Source: Bisporella sp. PMI_857
Taxonomy: Eukaryota; Ascomycota; Leotiomycetes; Helotiales; Helotiaceae
Assembly: GCA_021307315.1 (NCBI GenBank)
Contig: JAJSPD010000006.1
Span: 1-64,000, forward strand
Length of the DNA stretch: 64,000 bases
Direction of reading: 5' to 3'
The notes under the pieces are model-generated. The model was not told the DNA's origin and made no database searches. It saw nothing but the letters and a program-made list of their open reading frames with translations. This document shows positions 1 through 12,075 of this stretch, one piece after another (position 1 is the stretch's first letter; each line of letters begins with the position of its first letter). The position numbers were made by a program, and so were the translations under genes.

Positions 1-1204
1 CTTTTAGTTGTAGTTTAGCTGCTAAGCCGGTTTGTCGAAACCGAACTATTTCTGTTTTTTAAAAAAAAAAAAAGCTCGGCTTAAGTCGAAAAAAGCACTC
101 GAAAACATTCGCTAAATAAAAGCTGTAACAGTGTATGCATCGAAAAAAGCACTAGTGTGCGTGTAACGAGCAAGCTTTGTGTAAATTTTCAAAATGCTCG
201 ATCGAACTATAAAAACGACAGCGAAAAAGCGTGCGCAAAAACGTTTGTTGTGCTAAAAAAGTATTAGCTGTATTGTACAATACTAACTTTTTTAAAAAAA
301 AGCCTAGCAATTGTTTGCAGCTGAACAATATTAAAATTTAAAAAAAAAATAAACGAGTTTATTTTAACTATTCAAAAAGTCGAATAGTTGTAGTTCGCCG
401 TTTAGCTTTTTTAGTTTGTTCGACGTATACTAAAAAAAACCCGAATAAAAATGTAAATACTTGTAACAAAGCTTCGGCTGTAACGAGTATATTCGCTACA
501 AAAGTTTTGTTTAAGCCGATGTAAACTCTAAAAACCGAAATAACTTGTAGCTATTAAAGTTTAGTGCTTTTTCGACAGTGCAGTTTTCGTTTGCAAAAAT
601 AGTATTTAGATTTTTTGAATTCGCGTAACTAAAGTATTTCGTGTAATAAAAAAAATTAAGCAAAAAGCAAAACCGGAATTAATGTTTTGTACTTCGCGGA
701 TTTTTTTTTAAAAGCTAGCTTTTTTTAGAATGTTATGTACAGCGTAGCTTAAAGGTTGTCGATACGAGTGTAAAAAGTGTAAACGGACGAAAAGTCGGTT
801 GTTTAAAGCTTTTGCTTAAAAGTAAGTTTCGGAAACTTTCGAGAAATTGTTAAAGTAGTCGCGGTTTTAGCCGCGTTAACGTACGATAGTTTTGTATTAG
901 CAGCTAGTATGTTTATTGTGTTTTCTGCATAGTTTTTGTATAGTGAAATCGATAACGTACTTTTATAGTTTGTTGAGTGTAGTGCAAAAGAAAGCCGGAG
1001 CCGCAAATGTAGCTGCGGAAATAAGCTTGCGCTACATTAAAAATATTTTCGCAAAATCGAGAAAAAGCTTTTTCGAGTAGTGTCGAAAGCTGTTTTAGCT
1101 TTACAGCTTTTATTTCTAAGTCGAAAGTTTGCGTAATGCCCTGGAAAAGGTTTTGTGTTTCTGTTGTGCGGTGTTTTGTTTCTTTTGAGGCAGTACTGAA
1201 AGCG
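1..1204. other. AT-rich, RIP-like transposon relic without a gene
   Basis: No credible protein can be read here. The stretch is rich in TpA, poly-A and poly-T runs, and the only open frames are short, low-complexity and unlike any family I know. This composition matches the RIP-damaged parts of the island at 25-27 kb. It directly abuts a probable LTR at 1205-1485, so it may be the decayed internal region of that element, continuing beyond the left edge of the window. That link is inference. Confidence 0.5.
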
Positions 1205-1485
1205 TGTTAAAAGGAAAAAGGCCCTTTTTAGGGCCAGTTGGCGCTATGCCGGGGGCTACAGGGCCTCCCGCTATGCCGGAGGTCTGTAGGGATGTATAGG
1301 AATGAATAGAGGTAACTTAAGGTAGCAAATTATGTAAGATGTGTGGTTTTCATTTATTGTAAGCTGATTGAGTGTTGATTGAGTGCTGTTTGCCAAAAAT
1401 ATATACTCTCTAGAATAAGGGTTGAACATGATGCGTATGTTATGGCGCACGTGTTAAATCACGTGATATTGACTCCCATTCAACA
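1205..1485 (-). mobile_element. Probable copia-type LTR (one copy, element runs off the window)
   Basis: Read on the minus strand the segment begins TGTTGAATGGG and ends CTTTTAACA, so it has the TGTT...AACA termini of LTRs. It contains a TATA-like stretch (TATATATTTT) near 1395-1405, CACGTG-type boxes near 1450-1473, and a GGCCCT-TTTT-AGGGCC hairpin near 1219-1234. A module reading GCTATGCCGG occurs twice between 1244 and 1281. The flanking pentamers (AAGCG and TTATT) do not match, so it is not a solo LTR with a target duplication. It could be the 5' LTR of a minus-strand element whose body lies at 1-1204 and beyond. Confidence 0.45.
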
Positions 1486-1565
1486 TTATTCCTAGTTTGA
1501 CATTCTTTCTGAGTATCTTGCCAGTTGAAGAAGTCCCTACATCTCCTGGAATAAATATCCACATT

Positions 1566-3743
1566 TCAAGCCGTGTGCTCAACTGGAGCAGCATCGCTCT
1601 CGTTTGAGGCTTTTCCAGATATATCAGCGCCCATACTTCGACCTACACACACATACTTTCGGAATTTCTTCGCTGGTAGACGTGCCTCAAACTAGCAACT
1701 AGTCAGAACCCAGGCTGGAAGCACACTAAGATGCCCAAACTCACCATTTCGTCAATCTCTTCTAAAGTACGGCCTTTGACTTCAGGAAGGTAGAAATATA
1801 CCCAGACACTATGGTAAGATAGTCAGCCATTAATCAGACTTACCAATAGAAAGAATTACTCACGCGCCAATAAGACATGAAGGCGTCCAAATGTACCCGT
1901 ATCTTGGTCCCCAATTGAGCGACTCGGGATTGATAAAATAAGGCGCTGTGAATGTAGCAAGCCACGCTGTCAAGAAACCCATAGCTGTGGCAAGCCCAAA
2001 AGTGTACGAACGAAGGCGTTGCGAAGGTAGTTCACCGCCAGAAATCCAGGCATATGTAGCCACCATTCCCTGTGATATCAATTAGCTCGACAATGTCCTA
2101 ATGGGGAGCTCATATTACTATAAGCAGTAGACTTACGTTGTACCCAACCATATATATGATAGACATCCCGACGACTGCCCTACCGGTAGACTTCGTTCCC
2201 GGGTGCACAGTGTAGATAATTGCCATAATTAGCTGTGCAATTCCACAAAGAGTCATGCCACACACAAGGAAAGCTCTCCTGCGACCGAAGTGTGTAACCA
2301 CAGCGCTATTGATCAGAATAGCAACAACACCGATGCCGGTTAGAATGCAAGAATTTTCGAATGCCTTACCAATGTGGGCCATTTCGAAAAAGTATGTGCC
2401 GTAAGCTTCGGAACAATGTCAGAAATGAATACAAGGTAGATATCCGCTTCTTGAGAACCAAAAGCCTAGAACTTACATATAACATACATGGCTCCTGAAG
2501 CGCCTTGGAGTGTAAGTGCACATACAGCTAAGATTGTTCTCCGGCGGTCAACAGGATCCGTGAACATGTCTACAATGGCTGTGTTCTTGTGGATTTCATC
2601 CTCGTGGGAGAGTGCGTTCTGGATTTCACGAACTTCTGACTCAACCTCCGCCTCCGGGAATGGACGGAGCCATCGCAAAGCTCTATAAGCTTTCTCTGTC
2701 TCGCCATGCTGCAAAAGCCAACGTGGTGACTCGGGTATGAACAGTAAACCAATGGACAATAGGACAGGCAGGATATATATGACTCCCAGGGGAATAAGGT
2801 AAGAGTCCCTTCCCATGATTTTCGAGGTAAAATTGTCGATGATTATGCCAATCATATGACCTATAGAAGTCCAAACCTGAAAAGATGAGATCATAAGACC
2901 ACGATAACGAGCTGGTATAGTCTCCTGTGACTCATGTGTGAGTATATGCCCCTCCTCTGGAAATTTTAGACATAGATTCAACATACCTGGATGTAAAGCT
3001 GTGCAAATGTCATGAAGAGGCCATTCGCAAGCCCTATAATAAATCGACCAGCATATAATCCCCCGATAGTCGTTGTTGCCATCATTATTACATTTGCGAC
3101 ACAACACAATGCACAAGCACACCATATGGTCGCTCTCCTGCTCAGAAATGTTGCAATAGGACCAGCCGCTGACGAACTGATGAAAGCGCCGAGAATCTAG
3201 GGAGAGTGAGTCTAGTATATCGTTATTGTGGATTCTCTCACCATCAAGGACGAGATAAGTTGTTGGCGCCTTGGGGAGATGTTCCATCCGAGCGGGACAT
3301 TGGGGTTCTCATGACCGAAGACCTGGCCGCGGTTAACTCAAAACAGAGAGCAGTATATGAGACGGTGACTAGATCTTTTAATACCTTCAGAAAGCCGATC
3401 ATTGCTTGTAAGCCCCCAATGCAACCAAAGTCAATACCATATTGAAAAGGGCACATGGAGACAAGGGTGCAGGCAGCAATGCTTTTCCTGCGTGTTAGGA
3501 GTCAATGTCAGCTGTTTTGTTTATTCCTTTCTAGATTTGGGGCCAGGAATCAATGGTAGCTCCTAAGGAGCGCATTGTTTCTGTAACATGGTTTGCAAAC
3601 TATTTACACCAGTATCGAAATCCTCTACTCGTGAATGTTCTCAGGGAAGATGGTTAGTACCAATGGTCACGAATCCCATAAGACACTATATCCCGTCTAT
3701 CTTCCTCAGCCGGCGTACTTGTGATTTCTGTCGATTTCTCCAT
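1566..3743 (-). CDS. MFS sugar-type transporter
   Basis: Predicted plasma-membrane 12-helix transporter of the sugar porter family, importing a sugar or related polyol or glycoside; the substrate cannot be told. The start chosen is the ATG at 3743, opening with MEKSTEITSTPAEEDRRD. Spliced exons then give family landmarks: a first helix region CPFQYGIDFGCIGGLQ, a second-to-third helix loop with SRRATIW, ETIPARYRG after helix 4, PESPRWLLQHGE before the central loop, FGRRRAFLVCG in the second half, and a C-terminal VKGRTLEEIDEM before a short tail ending at 1566. At least six introns are implied; one near 3485-3540 has no clear GT donor on the coding strand, so that boundary is uncertain. It is divergently paired with the P450. 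I see no frameshift. Confidence 0.85.
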
Positions 3744-4343
3744 GCTTCTGATGTTTCTTCAAAGAGCAAGACTCAAAGAACGAAATAACATTTGTAAGGA
3801 AGAGTAAAAATCAACACTCTCCTGAATTGGAATCTAACGAGCTCTAAATATCAATCGCTGCTGAACCCTATTTAGCACTCCCTAACATGTCAAATTATAT
3901 CACTTTGGGAGATTGTTGTTATGGTAGGCATTAATGTGTGGGGGTGTATATCAACCTGCAGTTACGACTATCAGATAATGGAATATGGGCGGGTAGGCAT
4001 TTAGCCTGATGCATGCCAAATGTTGATGGCGGGGAATGATAATCCATAGCCAGTAGAATAGTTGAAGCTCAAGTGCCGATAGCATGCGCCGGTACCCCGC
4101 CCGCCCGCCCACCTCTAGATCAGGGTGCTTTTATGATATACGGGTGAATATATCAAACGTAGAACACATCACTTCCGTCGATATAGTGTTATCTTTCAGT
4201 TCAGTGGTTTGCAGCGCCCAGCTCTTCTTCCTCTGTTGTGCTCCGGTCTATGCACTGTCATCATGTCAACCAATGGGAGTGCTAATATGACGACCTCCAA
4301 AACGTACACAGAGCAATATCCTTTGCTGAAACTTCGCATATAT
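3744..4343. promoter_or_regulatory. Divergent promoter between transporter and P450
   Basis: This 600-bp gap separates the start codons of two genes read away from each other, so it must hold both promoters. A C-rich stretch at 4095-4112 contains CCCCGCCCGCCC, and GCGGGG occurs near 4030; both fit the SYGGRG consensus of the carbon-repression regulator CreA in one orientation or the other. Binding is inference only. A TATA-like ATATATC lies about 190 bp upstream of the P450 start. Confidence 0.4.
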
Positions 4344-6642
4344 ATGTCAAATTACAGCAGATCCAACGGAGTGCTGCTTATTCTAGCTCTTATGATTACA
4401 GCAATCGCTATTGATTATGGATACATGCTATACCTAAGGGCGAAGATGCCTCCAGGGCCACTCCCTCTGCCAATTATTGGCAATACCTTCTTGTTACCAA
4501 ACCACAAGCCTTGGATATACTTCGAGGAGCTTTCCAAGAGATACAAAGCTCCACTGGTCACATTCTGGATTGGGAGGTAAGTGGTAGCAGGCTTGGGAGT
4601 CACTTAGTCTATCAATTCCTCCATTGGGCAGAACTTAAATAATCCATAAAAGATCGAATGGGCTCACATCAAGTTATATTCAGAAACCCAACTGTCTGGA
4701 TATGTGATGCATGGGCAGCACACGAGTTGTTTGAAAAGAGGGCACAGATATATTCTTCTCGACCTCGGATGGTTGTTTTTGGCGAGTTAGGGACTGGCCA
4801 GGCCAACCTAGTTACAATGCGTAGTGAGTCTCATCAAAGAACAGTGCGGTTGTTCTCCTCTGGCATGCCACATGGCCTGAACAGGAAGATATCGATTCCG
4901 AGATAAGAACAAAGCTTACAGGTTTATAGCCCGGACTACTGCTGAAAGGGATAAATGGCGTGTTCACCGGAAACTAATGCACTTGGGAGTTGGCATTCAG
5001 GTGGTGCGTCGCTACCGTGATGCACAAAACAACGAGAGCAAGGTTGTAGCTCTCGATTTCTTGAACGACCCGACCCAATATGTAAAGCATTTAGAAAGAT
5101 ACGCTACCAGTGTCGTTTCGATACTCGCGTTTGGTAGGAGAGTGGCCACTTATAATGATCCCATAATAACAGAGGTTATCGCAATCATGCAGCTGGCCGC
5201 GGAATTGAACGTTCCAGGGAAGAGATTTCCAATGCTAATAGAGACATTCCCTTGTTAGTACCTATCTTCATACATCTGAAGCATCCATCGCATCCATCTA
5301 GACCCCCAATCACTGATTAAATGTGTAGTCTTGGCCAAGTTTCCGCGCTGGGTTCCGTGGATGAAGGGTCTTGGCAATAGAGGCCAAAAGGGTGGCCATT
5401 ATTTCTACTATGCTCTTGCCGAGGAAGCAGTCAAGCAGCAGGCAGAAAAATCAGAGGCAGAAAGGGCATCAATTCCTACCCCATTTGCACAGACACTCTT
5501 CACGGAGGCAGCCAAGTATGACCTACCCAAGGACGAAATATCTGGGCTGGCGGGTAATCTGTTTGGTGCTGGATCCGATACTTCTTCTAGCACTTTGATT
5601 ACTTTTGTCCTTGCATGCTGCAAATTTCCAGAAGCAGTTGCCAAGGCACATTATGAGCTAGATCAAGTCATTGGTTCTTCTCGGTCGCCACATTGGGATG
5701 ATGCGCAAAATCTACCATATATCAACGCGTTTGTCAAGGAAGTCCTACGTTGGCGCAGCGTCGCAATAAGTAAGCACTCCCATGTCACCAATGCTTCCAC
5801 GATCATCAAGAAAATTCCTTATGTTTGAAAATTTGACTCTATACCCATTTTCGTAAACAATGAATTCGTTCACTATTGATTCACTAAATTTACATAGTTG
5901 GTGGGCAACCACATTCGCCAACCCAATCAGATGTTTTTAATGGATGGCTGATACCAGCTGGAACCTGGATTCAAGGTAATATCTGGGCTATACATCGTCA
6001 CGAACGAGAGTTTCCAGATCCAGACCGCTTTCTTCCAGAACGTTATCTGAAAGGTAGCGAGTATAATCGGCCCTTTCCAGGTGAGCGTGGATACATGACC
6101 TTTGGTTGGGGCAGGCGCGTATGTAGTGGGCAGGCTCTAGCAGAGCAAGGAACCTGGATCACGATAGCGAGGTAGGATAAGAAGTTATCACTTAATAATG
6201 TGGCGTGAATCTGGCAAGTGCTTAGCTGATCGAAAGCATACCTTGGGTGCTTGCCAGGAGCTCTGGAAGCTCTAGTCCCTTAGCACATTGCTATCCTGTA
6301 CCGTGAATAGCTGGCTAATTTATTAACAGGCTACTGTGGGCGTTCAACATCCAAAAGGCAAAGGACCCGGAAACTGGGTTGGAAATAGATGTGGACATAT
6401 TTGCATTTACTAACGGTCTAAACATGAGACCTCAGCCCTTCAAATGTGATATCACTGCTCGCAGTGACAGTATAAGAGACACAGTAGTGAAGGAAAGCGA
6501 CCAGGCTTTGCAGGATCTTCAGATCTTGGACGGTGAAAGTGAATACAAGATGAGCACTTTCTACCAGAGTCAGAGGAAGAGGTCACGTGAGGAGCCCGTT
6601 ATTGGTGAAAATGGGGAATTGAAGATCGTACGAGTTGTATGA
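4344..6642 (+). CDS. Cytochrome P450 monooxygenase
   Basis: Membrane-anchored haem-thiolate monooxygenase, resembling the fungal group often annotated as O-methylsterigmatocystin oxidoreductase-like; the true substrate is unknown. The ATG at 4344 is preferred because a hydrophobic anchor follows at once (VLLILALMITAIAIDYGYML), then the proline hinge PPGPLPLPIIGN. An upstream in-frame ATG at 4209 would add 45 residues. Exons carry the C-helix motif KWRVHRKL, the I-helix AGSDTSS near 5572, the K-helix EVLRWR near 5741, and the haem loop FGWGRRVCSGQ near 6102-6134 with its cysteine. About five short introns are needed (for example just after 4576 and around 4820-4931). No break was found. It converges with the dehydrogenase downstream and shares a promoter with the transporter. 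Confidence 0.88.
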
Positions 6643-7324
6643 AATAATTTTGAAGAGCGGCAGCTAGAGAAGTATTGTATAGAGGTTCGCTAGATGATCT
6701 AGGCCAAGCTTATTAGAAAAAGATCTAGGTTGTTCTATTTCGCCTCGCTTCCGCCTGCTTTTGAATGTGGGCCTACCATCAAGTATTTATTTATAGGTTG
6801 CAGTTCTTATTATGATCTATCCATTTAATAGACAAAAAGGAATGATGGTACGTAGTGAGGCGGTGAGGATAAACCTTAAACTCTTGTGCGCTCGATAAAT
6901 ATAACTGGATAAACTGTGGGAACACCCGGGCCGCAGTAATTACTTATTCTTTAACCTGAGGGCACGTAGCACCGCGATCTCTGCGCAGTGCTAGTATGCT
7001 CGTTGAGGCTGGTGGATAAGTCTTGATTGTTGTGTTTCTTCTAAGCTACGGTATCGCGAGTTGGGGTGAGAACGAGGTCTCACAATTCCGGTGATCCGGT
7101 AGATCACGTGAAAACTATTTGCAGGCATTCCAAGATAAACCTTAAATTCATTCAGAACGGGAAAGGTTGCAGGTATCGAGGCAACCATTATACCTACTAC
7201 GCATGAGCTTGGAAATCCGGCCTATCAGCGCCTGATTAAGAATTATCAAGCATGAGCTTATACAACATAGTCACAGTGAGAGTTCGCTTTGAGGATGCAT
7301 AGTAGGAGGGCGGTTCGAGCATGA
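6643..7324. other. Intergenic gap between converging genes
   Basis: The gap holds the 3' ends of the P450 and the dehydrogenase. The open frames present are short and resemble nothing known. I see no RNA gene or repeat. Confidence 0.6.
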
Positions 7325-8634
7325 TCAAAGCGAAGTGTTACTATGACTCAGTAGAGATGTAATCCCCAGCAATCTTTCGCTATCAAGCCACAATCTTTGT
7401 GCGGCATTGGGGTCTTTCGCCCACCTTGCCGCTAACTGATCGGTCAATTGGCAGTCGCTCAAATAACCATAAACAGTTCCTCCAGTGTCAACATCCCCAA
7501 GTTTCGGATCGAATGCGGCAACTAGTGTTGTTGCAGCTCCTTGTTCCAGGGTCTTCCATGCACCATTTACAGTGCTGTCGATGGCCACTCTTCCTTCCTT
7601 ATCGAGGCTTCGAGAAAGTTCGGTGGATATGGTGCCTGGATGGACAGAAAATGCTGTGACCCCAGGATAGCGATGGCGGCACCTCCTTGCTATTTCCGTA
7701 GCATGCAAAATGTTCGCAGTTTTACTCTGACCGTATGCAATGAAACCTGAAACCAGGAAACCGTACTTAGTTTCCTCATCATAGTCATAGGATAGGGAGC
7801 AATGAAGTCTTGTGAGTTACTTAACACACCGACTAAATTTTAAAAACACAGATCTTTCTTTGGTACACCAATCTCTGGTCTTTATGGACTAACGGACAAA
7901 GCTACAAGTAGCGGGAGCATTTACCTGGGTAACCATCCTTCGTTCTGACAAAGGCCTCTGGCAGGTCCATGGGTGGGCGCTCCTCCTCGCCAACCCCGTG
8001 ATATATGCCATTAGAGAATGAATAGTCGCTGAATCGAATTGGAGAAAGGCGATGGCCGTGGCTGCTGAGGTTTACAACGCGAGCTCTTCCTCTTGGAACT
8101 CGACAACCAGCGGCAAGAATCTTAGGAAGTAGCAACTCTGTAAGCAGAAATGGGCCAAGGTAATTTGTGAAGAACTGTAAGTCTAAGCTAGATCCTTCCG
8201 GGGTAGTAATTAGGTCTCTTTCTGGAAGGCTCACGCCTGCATTGTTGATCAAGACATCAACATGATCGACAAGGTCATTGATCTGGGATGCAACGAGCTT
8301 GATGGAGACATCGGACGCGAGATCAAGAGTAATGGATATGATAGGCACCGAAGGATATTCTCCATTAATCTGAGAAGCCGCAGCTTCCAGCCTTGATTTC
8401 GTGCGTGATGCGAGGACAAGAACTGCTGGCCCTTGCGATGCTATTGCCAAAGCGGTTGAAACTCCAATGCTGGATGGGCTAACTCCAGTGATTACAACTG
8501 AGCTCGTGGGTCAGCATTTTGGCGGCAATTGTTCATAGGGGATACTGACTAGTCTTGCCCCGGATCTCCTGACCGAATTTCGTGGCTACTTCCGAAGCTG
8601 TTGTCTCGGCACCAAAATCAGAGTAAGACGTCAT
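7325..8634 (-). CDS. Short-chain dehydrogenase/reductase
   Basis: NAD(P)-dependent oxidoreductase of the classical SDR superfamily, closest in style to the retinol dehydrogenase/WWOX-like fungal group; the substrate is not predictable. The start at 8634 gives MTSYSDFGAETTASEVATKF and a first intron near 8510-8550. Exon 2 supplies the Rossmann motif ITGVSPSSIG, the structural LINNAGVSLPE and the VVNLSSHG serine region. A longer intron near 7740-7920 precedes the catalytic YGQSK (Tyr and Lys). The chain continues through VHPGTISTEL and ends at 7325. Total length of about 340 residues is normal. The frame is open in every exon. It is divergently paired with the FAD monooxygenase, so co-expression is plausible. 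Confidence 0.85.
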
Positions 8635-9085
8635 GGCTTAGAACAGGATGTAGTCTTCCCCGCTGCTCACTAGTAGTATGAGGTACTCTTTGGGCAACCT
8701 TTGGTATGGTCCACGACCAAGTTATCCCATCTTCAAGGTGAACTTATCGAAAAGAGGGGTGAATGAAAACTACTCCTATCTCTTACCTTTACGTCCCCCA
8801 TTTCTCTTCTCCACCGGTGGTTAATAGGTAGACATAGGGTGCGGGGTAATTTAAACAATTGCCCGAAACTCATCGTGTGTAGCCACTGTTGAATAACCGG
8901 CACTGCTTTCCTAAACACCTGCCGGTACAAACGATTACATTTTTAATATGATTATGGCCCATCATGTGATTGGTAGCTCCTTCTAGGTCTGCACCATACG
9001 GAATTTATCCATCGGGTGAAGGCACTTATGATACTTTTTAAGGACGAACCTGTGAAGGGATTTCCCGTAAACCAAATAGGGCACG
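8635..9085. promoter_or_regulatory. Divergent promoter between SDR and FAD monooxygenase
   Basis: The 451 bp between the two start codons, read in opposite directions, must contain both promoters. I do not recognise a specific operator in it. Confidence 0.4.
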
Positions 9086-10954
9086 ATGGAGTCAGATATT
9101 CCTGCTGCTGCCATCAATACTGGTAATATCGGCGGTGCAAGCGAAAGAACGGGGACAGGCATAAAGGTCATAGTTGTTGGCGCAGGTTTTGGAGGGCTGA
9201 CCGCTGCGATTGAGTGTTATCGTAATGGTCATAACGTTGAGATATACGAGTCTTTCCCTGAACTCAAGCCTTTGGGGGATATTATATCCTTTGGTGCTAA
9301 TGCTGGACGCATATTTTACCGCTGGTCCGACGGACAGGTTGCGGAGCGACTCATCTCTCTAAGTATTGACCTCGCGGAGTACGGATTTAGGATTCACAAG
9401 TGGGACACTGGTGAGGTTGTTTTCCATCAGAAAACGCCTCCTCGGTCAGTTGAATCACCAGTTATTAATGGACATCGAGGCGAGCTGCATACAGTTGTGT
9501 TCGACTATGCGCAAAACGAGTTGAAAATTCCAATCCATGTAAGTAAAGATGGAATTAAGCTTGAATCCTTTGGGTGTAGGGAGCCTGACGTTACAAATTT
9601 GATAGCTAGGCCAGACAGTGACCGAGTACTTCGAAGACGATCAGCAAGCCGGAATAATGCTCAGCAGCGGTGAAAAGGTTTGTTGAATTTGCGCTATTTA
9701 TTGTCTAAGGCTGAGTTATGCTAGGTTATAGGAGATGTTGTCCTTGGTGCGGTGAGTATCAACAAAATTCTGCGATGTTTCGCCGCTGGCATGAAATGCT
9801 CCGTGCTATCGATAATACCACATAACATATCACGTTATACTTCAATTGCCTTCGTTTTGTTACTTGAAATTTATTTTTTCAGTCAGGAACCTGATTCAAA
9901 TCCATGGCACTAGGATGGTGTACGATCTAAGGCACGAGAGCTCGTGCTTGGATACATGGACAAGCCCAAAAGCAGCGGGTACGCAGTTTGGAGGGCATGG
10001 TATATATGACCTTCATAGCGGAGCCTGTTCCTCTAGGCTCACGGCTCATGCAGGTTTCCAAATACGGATATGATTACGGATCCGAGGACGAGTGAATTCT
10101 GCGATCGTGGAGATACCTTCAACGGGTGGATTGGCCCTGATGTACACTTCTTATTCTCGACAATAAAAGGGGGCAAAGATTGCTGCTGGGTACTCACACA
10201 CAAGGATGAGCATGATATCGATGAGTCATGGTCATTTCCAGGTAAACTTGAAGAAGTATTCGAAGTGCTCGATGGTTGGGACCCTGTCTGCAAGGCGATC
10301 GTGGAGAAGACCCCATCGTTGGTGGACTGGAAACTCGTTTATCGTGACCCACTGCCGACCTGGATAAGCAAACTTGGTAGAATCGCTTTGGTTGGCGACT
10401 CTGCCCATCCCTTTTTACCCACAAGCGCACAGGGAGCAACACAAGCGATGGAGGATGGCGTGTCAATAGCTACCTGCCTGTAAGTCTCCCATTTGGCAGT
10501 TATATTCCCCTATGCAATACAGATAATAACAGGCACCAACTAAAATTGCCTTATCGTCCTCTTGATGTAGTTTTGAAATAGGGACTTTGTATGAAATACC
10601 GAATAATACAACATCTAACCTCTGACCATTAGAAGACTTGCTGGGAAGATGCATATACCAGCAGCCCTAAGGACACACCAGGACATAAGGTGGGATTCCT
10701 GTTGTTAATATACTTTTTGGCACTGTTGTTCGGAGCAAAGCTTACCTATTGTTTAACTTAATAGGTACGAGCGTGTTGGGGCGGTGCAAAAGACTGGCGA
10801 GACAACTAGAGATAGATGGCATAAAACCGATTGGTCCAAAGTGAAAGAGGATCCAACCAGCATTGCTTTTCCCCGAGAGGATTGGATTCACACGTATGAT
10901 ATCGAAAAGGAAGCTGCATTAGGATTCCCAAGCATCTTCCAAAAATATGCTTAA
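9086..10954 (+). CDS. FAD-dependent monooxygenase (salicylate hydroxylase-like), frameshifted
   Basis: Group A flavoprotein hydroxylase, the family of salicylate 1-hydroxylase and 6-hydroxynicotinate monooxygenase, using NAD(P)H and O2 on an aromatic ring; the exact substrate is unknown. The N-terminus carries the FAD-binding VVGAGFGGLTAAIE. After two introns VIGDVVLGA joins DGVRSKARE, the DG motif. The second FAD motif is GRIALVGDSAHPFLPTSAQG near 10375-10440, followed by MEDGVSIATCL. The last exons give YERVGAVQKTGETTRDRWHK and end at 10954. The reading frame changes twice without a plausible intron between about 10000 and 10090, while both sides match the family. Either this copy is broken or the assembly has indels there. 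It is the last gene before the transposon island. Confidence 0.82.
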
Positions 10955-11012
10955 GTTGGATAACCAGTCTTAAAATTGATAGATACCATCTGTTTGATAT
11001 AAAACTAGTATT

Positions 11013-11186
11013 TGTCACGAAGCCAAATCCTTTGGCCTGGTAAGGCGGCTAATAAGATGGTTCTATTACGAGAATACTAAACTAAGGAGGAAAGATGTAT
11101 ATTTGTTGTACGCGACCATAATAGAACTGAGTGATCATCACATGACATGCCAAGCCCAATAGGTCACATGATCTATTATCGTGACA
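11013..11186. mobile_element. Solo LTR, 174 bp, with 5-bp target duplication
   Basis: The segment begins TGTCACGA and ends TCGTGACA, a perfect 8-bp terminal inverted repeat with TG...CA ends. It is flanked on both sides by GTATT (11008-11012 and 11187-11191), the 5-bp duplication expected from LTR-retrotransposon integrase. No internal coding sequence is present, so it is the remnant of recombination between two LTRs. A related truncated copy lies in reverse orientation at 38312-38424. Confidence 0.85.
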
Positions 11187-11210
11187 GTATTACACTACGG
11201 GAATAGCAGT

Positions 11211-11435
11211 AGTCGATGTATTTTAGTAAATGGTGAAACTCTAGCCTTAATTGTAGCAAATAACAAAACAAATGAAATCGTAACGAACGTCTATTCCTTT
11301 CTTTCTAGTTTCTTTAGTTCTCGCTCTCGCTTTAGCCTGTTTAGGTGATTTTGTCTAGTACAAACGCTAGTTTTTTTTAAGAACGCTAGCGTTCTTTCTA
11401 TGCCGATAGTTGTATAAAGTAATATAATACAACGA
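11211..11435 (-). mobile_element. LINE fragment A: 3' end, RIP-damaged
   Basis: The sequence aligns by eye to the 3' UTR and the last part of ORF2 of the copies at 13.7 and 15.8 kb (compare 13675-13910), with many C-to-T and G-to-A type differences. The last roughly 110 nt of the element, including the palindrome and (AAT)n tail, are missing. It ends where the 5' region of LINE B begins. Confidence 0.7.
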
Positions 11436-12075
11436 GGTTCAACCTTCTCGCAAGCTCGAAGGAGATACCTCGTAAGTAGCCTCGCCCCGACGTGCCGCCT
11501 CGGGCTCGGACGGTCCAGAGAAATTTTGATGAGGTGTCACGTGGCCCATAAAACTTGGCGAAAAGTCTTGGGAGATTTCGTAGTATATATAGAAGAAGAT
11601 CATCACACGGGCAACCAATTTTTGACCCCCTCTATTTGTTCAAACAACACTTGCAATACTTGAAGAACTAGCTCACTAGTCTATTCCTCCCAGCAATAGC
11701 CAGCTCGACGCGTTGTGCGCGTAAGAAAGCTGTTGTTGTGGTCGATATGTCGAGCGCGTCCGACCCCTTTTCAGAGGCACCCGCCTTTAGCCCACCCCCA
11801 AGTGATGCTGTCGACATGATCGACGTGCCTATCGAATCAGCTAGCCTAGAGCTTCCGAATCGACTAGCTACTAGCTCGTTCTCGCCAGCAATAGAGCTCT
11901 CGTTGAGCTCTGATCCGCTGAGCAATCCCTTTTCGACTGAAAAATTTTCTGCCGGCTCTCACCGCTTGAGCCGCAACCTAAATAGGAAGCGTACGGGCCA
12001 TAGTTTTCCCGTTCCCGACAACGCGAAAGAACCACGCGTCGGGACAACAACAACAACAACAACAACAGCTCGCGA

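Noticed and set aside
803..1006. 67-codon open frame on the minus strand in the AT-rich left end
   Set aside because: Low-complexity composition, no family resemblance, and it lies in RIP-like debris next to an LTR.
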